The notes beneath the pieces are model-generated. The model was not told where the DNA came from. It made no database searches and saw nothing but the letters and a program-made list of their open reading frames with translations. Position numbers and translations under genes: made by a program. Below are positions 60,648-64,000 of a stretch of 64,000 bases of DNA, piece after piece. Location: contig NZ_CP100470.1 of assembly GCF_030323145.1 (NCBI RefSeq), positions 1,426,001 through 1,490,000 on the forward strand, written 5' to 3'. The DNA comes from Mesorhizobium sp. C432A. Its GTDB lineage: Bacteria > Pseudomonadota > Alphaproteobacteria > Rhizobiales > Rhizobiaceae. Position 1 is the first letter of the stretch; every line of letters begins with the position of its first letter.

Positions 60648-60802
60648 AGGCACCCCCCTCTGGCCTGCCGGCCATCTCCCCCTCAAGGGGGGAGTCGCAA
60701 CGGCTTTCGTCAATTTTCAGCGCCGAAAGAAAAGCGCCGCCAGCGAAGCTGCCAATCTCCCCCTTGAGGGGGAGATGCCCGGCAGGGCAGAGGGGGGTGC
60801 CT
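60648..60802. repeat. 155-bp fold-back repeat element
   Basis: Terminal arms AGGCACCCCCCTCTG and CAGAGGGGGGTGCCT (15 bp, perfect). Internal hairpins GGCC-TGCC-GGCC and GCCC-GGCA-GGGC and CTCCCCCT stems. Lies between the ppa gene and the convergent gene at 60816. Confidence 0.9.
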
Positions 60803-60815
60803 TGCACCCACGTGA

Positions 60816-61412
60816 CTAGTTATCCACCCGACCAAACGCCGGCACGTTGCCGATGACGGTGTGCTTGTCCTTGCCACAGGCGAAACTCTTCGCCTTTTCG
60901 TCGGCCAGCTTGCGCGCCTGGTCATTGGCCTGCGGGTTGCCGGTGGCCAGCACGAGGCCGATGGTGCAGCCGTCGCGGGCTTCCATCTGGGCGACCTTGG
61001 CGACGAGCAGCACTTCGGTCGGCTTGTTCTCGTCCTCGGGATTGCTGATCGAGCGGCGGTGGATGACGGCAAAGGGAACGGCAACGTCGCCCTTGGCCTC
61101 GATGCGCCACTCGACCTTGGCGCCGGACGAGTTGAAGCCGGAAAAGCTCTCCCAGACCGAGGTCATGTCGCCGCCGGGCGGAAATCCGTAGAACAGCGAT
61201 TCACGGGCGTCGTCATAGGCGATCAGCACGGGATAGCCACGATAGCCGGAGCAGGCGAGTTCGGCCCATTCGCCGTCGCCTTCCTGCGCCTGCGCATAGG
61301 TGACGCAGTCCTTTTGCGAGTCGAGGTCGGTGTAAACGCTTGATATGCCGTCGGCATGGGCGGTTTGGGATAGGGCGGCGAGGGCGAATGGAACAAGCAG
61401 CAGGGTTCGCAT
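60816..61412 (-). CDS. Periplasmic protein, unknown
   Basis: 198 residues with a Sec signal peptide (MRTLLLVPFALAALSQTAHA). The mature part is rich in aromatic and acidic residues: SSVYTDLDSQKDCVTYAQAQEGDGEWAELACSGYRGYPVLIAYDDARESLFYGF. There are four cysteines (DCVTY, LACSGY, DGCTIG, FACGKD), likely two disulphides. I do not recognise a named domain; the pattern is common in rhizobial hypothetical proteins. It is a single gene, 14 bp from a fold-back repeat that may end its transcription. Confidence 0.82.
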   Translation of the reverse strand: MRTLLLVPFALAALSQTAHADGISSVYTDLDSQKDCVTYAQAQEGDGEWAELACSGYRGYPVLIAYDDARESLFYGFPPGGDMTSVWESFSGFNSSGAKVEWRIEAKGDVAVPFAVIHRRSISNPEDENKPTEVLLVAKVAQMEARDGCTIGLVLATGNPQANDQARKLADEKAKSFACGKDKHTVIGNVPAFGRVDN

Positions 61413-61481
61413 GCGGACGTCTCCCGTGAAGTTCGCCCCAGCCTATCGCCAAATCTGCGGCCGGCCTAGCGTGCCAATCTC

Positions 61482-61660
61482 AACGTTGGCGCCGCCCAAA
61501 TCGCCCTGCCGGGCAATTCTCCCCCTGAACGGGAGAAAGTGGCCGGCTGCGCCGCTGGCGACAACCTTGCAACGCTGGCAATTGGCGAAATCGTGATGAG
61601 AGCGTTCCTCGCCCCATTTCCGGGAAAGGATGCCGGCAGGTGAGGGGCGGCGCCAACGTT
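61482..61660. repeat. 179-bp fold-back element with 16-bp terminal inverted repeats
   Basis: Perfect arms AACGTTGGCGCCGCCC (61482-61497) and GGGCGGCGCCAACGTT (61645-61660). Inside are GCCC-TGCC-GGGC and a GCCGGC/GCCGGC-containing stretch plus CTCCCCCT-like runs. It fills the gap between the periplasmic protein and TetR genes; with flanks this accounts for the 255-bp region without a gene. Confidence 0.88.
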
Positions 61661-61667
61661 CGAAATG

Positions 61668-62285
61668 TTATTTCTTCAAGCTCGCCTCGATCAGCAGGTC
61701 GGCGTTGCGGGCGACCGCTGCCGCCGGGCCTCCGAGGCCGAAGAGCTGGCCGCTGATATAGGCGCCTTCGATCAACAGCAGCAGGCCGTCGCCGAGCGTG
61801 TCAGGGTCTTTAGCGCCCATCGCTGCGGCCATGGCGCGCAGGCGGTGGCGCAGCTCCTGCTTGTTGGCCTCGCTGACGACACGCGCCGGATGGCCATGTT
61901 CGGGATATTCCACCGCCGCGTTGGTCATGCCGCAGCCGCGATAGTCCGGCCTTTGCGTGCGCTTGCCGACGCGAGTCAGAAAAGCCCTGAGCTGTGCCCG
62001 CGGGTCGCCGGGATGGGCAGCCACGGCTTCGTCGAAACGCTCCCAATACTCACGGTCATATTGCCTGAGATAGGAAGCGGCGAGCTCGTCCTTGGAGGGA
62101 AAGCTGCGGTAGAGGCTGGGCTTGGTGACGCCGGCGCGCTTGACGATTTCGTCGACGCCGATCGCCCGGATGCCGCGGCGGTAGAACAGGTCGTAGGCCA
62201 CGTCGAGGATTTTCTTGGCAGCCTTGGGCGGTGCGGCTGCATGACCGTCCTTGATGGTCAGTTCAATATTTTTGTCCGTTGGCAT
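61668..62285 (-). CDS. TetR/AcrR family regulator of the adjacent MFS gene
   Basis: 205 residues from the ATG at 62285. The helix-turn-helix region is KILDVAYDLFYRRGIRAIGVDEIVKRAGVTKPSLYRSFPSKDELAASYLRQ. The C-terminal domain has LRAFLTRVGKRTQRPDYRGCGMTNAAVEYPEHGHPARVVSEANKQELRHRLR, typical of the TetR_C_33-like set. It lies divergent from an MFS transporter, with two TACCG-type palindromes between them, and probably represses both. The inducing compound is unknown. Confidence 0.92.
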   Translation of the reverse strand: MPTDKNIELTIKDGHAAAPPKAAKKILDVAYDLFYRRGIRAIGVDEIVKRAGVTKPSLYRSFPSKDELAASYLRQYDREYWERFDEAVAAHPGDPRAQLRAFLTRVGKRTQRPDYRGCGMTNAAVEYPEHGHPARVVSEANKQELRHRLRAMAAAMGAKDPDTLGDGLLLLIEGAYISGQLFGLGGPAAAVARNADLLIEASLKK

Positions 62286-62306
62286 GGTATGACTCGATTG
62301 ACGTGT

Positions 62307-62356
62307 TACCGATCGGTACGTATACATGTCCTCACCCTGCAACGTACCGGTCAGTA
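62307..62356. promoter_or_regulatory. Paired TetR operators between tetR and MFS genes
   Basis: TACCGATCGGTA (62307-62318) and TACCGGTCAGTA (62345-62356) are two near-identical 12-bp palindromes whose centres are 38 bp apart; with flanks they form a larger inverted repeat GTTAC...ACGT. The second ends 2 nt before the MFS ATG at 62359. Confidence 0.8.
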
Positions 62357-62358
62357 AC

Positions 62359-63642
62359 ATGATAGCTCAATCCCGTCCCTTTGGCCAGCGCTACGCTTTC
62401 GTCGTGGTTGGCGTCATCTTCCTTTGCCTGTTGATCGCGGCCGGGCTTCGTTCCGCACCCTCGGTGATGATGCTGCCGTTGGATAAAAGCTTCGGCTGGG
62501 GGCGCGATACGGTTTCGATTGCCGCTGCGATCGGCATCTTCCTTTACGGCCTGACCGGGCCGTTTGCCGCCGCATTGATGGAGCGTATCGGCTTGCGCCG
62601 AACGCTGCTTGCCTCGCTTGTGATCATGTCGGGCTCGACCGCGCTCAGCCTGCTGATGACCGAGCCATGGCACCTGTTCCTCACCTGGGGCGTGTTTTCC
62701 GGCATCGGCTCCGGCGCGGTCGCCACCGTGCTCGGCGCCACCATCGTCAACCGCTGGTTCAAGACCAATCGCGGCTTGGTGATGGGGCTGATGTCGGCCT
62801 CCAGCGCCACCGGCCTCTTGGTGTTCCTGCCGCTGCTGGCATCGCTCGCCCAGTCGGGCGGCTGGCAGCCCGTCGCTACCGCCGTCTCGATCGCCACCGC
62901 CTGTCTTCTGCCGCTGGTCTGGCTGTTGGTTCCGGAGCGTCCCGCTTCGATCGGCATGGTGCGCTATGGCGCCGGGGCCGATGACGTGCCGCCGGTATCG
63001 CCGGCATCGCAAGGCAATTTCCTGGCGCATACGCTCAACACGCTGCGCCGCGCTGCCGGCACCCGCGTCTTCTGGTATCTGTTCGCCACCTTCTTCATCT
63101 GCGGCTTCACCACCAACGGGCTGGTCGGCACGCATCTGATCTCCTTCTGCGGCGATATGGGCATCCCCGAGGTACAGGCCGCGGGCCTGCTGTCGCTTAT
63201 GGGCATTTTCGACCTGATCGGGACGACGCTCTCGGGCTGGCTCACCGACCGTTTCGACCCGCGCAAGCTGCTCGGCGTCTACTACGGCATTCGCGGTCTG
63301 GCGCTGATCTATCTGCCCTATTCCGGCTTCTCGGCGACCAGCCTGATCATCTTCGCGGTGCTCTACGGTCTCGACTGGATCGCCACCGTGCCGCCGACGC
63401 TCAGGCTCGCCAACGAGGCCTTCGGTGACCGCAGCGGCCCGATCGTGTTCGGCTGGATCGTAGCCGGCCACCAAGTCGGCGCCGCCACCGCCGCCGCCTT
63501 CGGCGGCACCATGCGCGAATTGCAGGGCAATTACGAACTGGCCTTCCTGATCGCCGGCATGACGGCGATCGTGGCCGCGTGTCTGTCGCTGCTGATCAAT
63601 ACGAGCAGGCCGGCTTTCGATCCGGAGCCGCAAGCGGCGTAA
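62359..63642 (+). CDS. MFS transporter
   Basis: 427 residues from the ATG at 62359, twelve predicted helices. MFS patterns: an A-like loop LMERIGLRRTLLASL after helix 2, NRWFKTNRGLVMGLMSASSATGLLVF, and FDLIGTTLSGWLTDRFDPRKLLGVYYGIRGLALI in the second half. The sequence style resembles the oxalate/formate- and monocarboxylate-type antiporters (UMF). No ribosome site precedes the ATG, because the operator occupies that position; the transcript could be leaderless. An in-frame ATG at 62326 lies between the two operators. Confidence 0.9.
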   Translation: MIAQSRPFGQRYAFVVVGVIFLCLLIAAGLRSAPSVMMLPLDKSFGWGRDTVSIAAAIGIFLYGLTGPFAAALMERIGLRRTLLASLVIMSGSTALSLLMTEPWHLFLTWGVFSGIGSGAVATVLGATIVNRWFKTNRGLVMGLMSASSATGLLVFLPLLASLAQSGGWQPVATAVSIATACLLPLVWLLVPERPASIGMVRYGAGADDVPPVSPASQGNFLAHTLNTLRRAAGTRVFWYLFATFFICGFTTNGLVGTHLISFCGDMGIPEVQAAGLLSLMGIFDLIGTTLSGWLTDRFDPRKLLGVYYGIRGLALIYLPYSGFSATSLIIFAVLYGLDWIATVPPTLRLANEAFGDRSGPIVFGWIVAGHQVGAATAAAFGGTMRELQGNYELAFLIAGMTAIVAACLSLLINTSRPAFDPEPQAA

Positions 63643-63656
63643 GGCGCTGGGCGCTA

Positions 63657-63812
63657 ATCTCCCCCCTTGAGGGGGAGATGGCCGCAAAGCGGCCAGAGGG
63701 GGTCGGTCCGACGGGGCTCAGCGTTCTTTGTGACGAAAGAGGAAGTCGGCGCTTCACGCGCGGCGACCCCCTCTGTCGCCTTCGGCGACATCTCCCCCTC
63801 AAGGGGGGAGAT
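63657..63812. repeat. Fold-back repeat element, inward-facing arrangement
   Basis: ATCTCCCCCCTTGAGGGGGA ... CAGAGGGGGTCG on the left and CGACCCCCTCTG ... ATCTCCCCCTCAAGGGGGGA on the right. The small hairpins are GGCCGC-AAA-GCGGCC and GTCGCC-TT-CGGCGAC-like, differing in sequence from other copies but still paired. It fills most of the gap 63643-63915; the ~100 bp nearest the last gene probably hold its promoter. Confidence 0.88.
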
Positions 63813-63915
63813 CACTCGCCTGTTCACTGTTATCAAAACTTCATCTTTCCGAGATGCGGCTGAAACATTGAAGCAGGACGCTGGTGGCGAACGTTCAAGC
63901 CATCAGGAGACAGCC

Positions 63916-64000
63916 ATGAACAAGCTTTCGTTGACCCGCCGCGCTTTCGTCACCTCTGCCAGCGCCGCCGGTCTGCTCGGCGCATCGGGGCTCGCTTTGC
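63916..64000 (+). CDS. Tat-exported protein, N-terminal fragment (cut by window end)
   Basis: The ATG at 63916 follows CAGGAGA. The 28 visible residues MNKLSLTRRAFVTSASAAGL and on form a twin-arginine leader (TRRAF, then a moderately hydrophobic Ala/Gly/Leu segment). The mature protein lies outside the window, so no function can be given. Confidence 0.8.
   Translation, partial: MNKLSLTRRAFVTSASAAGLLGASGLAL

Overview
The window looks like chromosomal DNA of a Mesorhizobium-type alphaproteobacterium (Rhizobiales). The base composition is GC-rich. There is a Ros/MucR regulator of the metal-variant type known from M. loti, many ABC importers, and two families of dispersed inverted repeats that I recognise from rhizobial genomes. 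No rRNA, phage, integrase, transposase or CRISPR array was seen. One tRNA gene (Ala, anticodon CGC) is present.

Layout. 1-7.5 kb (minus strand): a partial aminotransferase, mucR, then a glucose-release and pentose-phosphate cluster (GH15 glucoamylase, gnd, zwf, ROK sugar kinase). 7.6-17.3 kb (plus): two complete ABC importers back to back, a ribose-type system and a BMP/nucleoside-type system. 17.3-20.5 kb: an SDR dehydrogenase, a 51-residue membrane protein, an LLM flavin oxidoreductase and an isochorismatase-family hydrolase. 20.6-23.3 kb: exbB-exbD-tonB behind a TGA-N9-TCA element that fits a RirA iron operator. 23.3-31.5 kb: an AmiC-like ligand sensor, an AmiR-like ANTAR antiterminator, an oligopeptide-type ABC importer and an acetamidase/formamidase, reading as one amide sensing, uptake and hydrolysis operon. 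31.6-33.9 kb: two unrecognised genes.

33.9-39.2 kb (minus, with a divergent TetR gene): PspA-like protein, YiaA/B-like membrane protein and a 1,141-residue LplT-PlsC-Aas fusion. Three copies of one palindrome lie in the divergent promoter, spaced 33 and 22 bp. I infer a TetR-controlled membrane-phospholipid repair operon, and rate it the most interesting system here. 39.3-42.2 kb: OafA/SGNH acyltransferase, tRNA-Ala, YggT and DUF167 proteins. 42.2-49.9 kb: an RpiR regulator, an ABC importer, an SDR and an M81 (MlrC-like) protein, substrate unknown.

49.9-64 kb: M3 peptidase, NTF2-like protein, beta-carbonic anhydrase, DUF429 protein, pyridoxal kinase, LemA plus four TPM-domain proteins (one paralogue internally deleted, one with a repeat element fused to its 5' end), GNAT acetyltransferase, inorganic pyrophosphatase, a periplasmic protein, a TetR/MFS pair with paired operators, and the start of a Tat-exported protein.

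The other main sequence-level observations are RNA/DNA structure: two tandem 51-bp copies at the start of an ABC ATPase gene, each forming a perfect 13-bp stem with compensatory base changes between copies; and fold-back repeats of about 125-190 bp whose stems differ from copy to copy but stay self-complementary.
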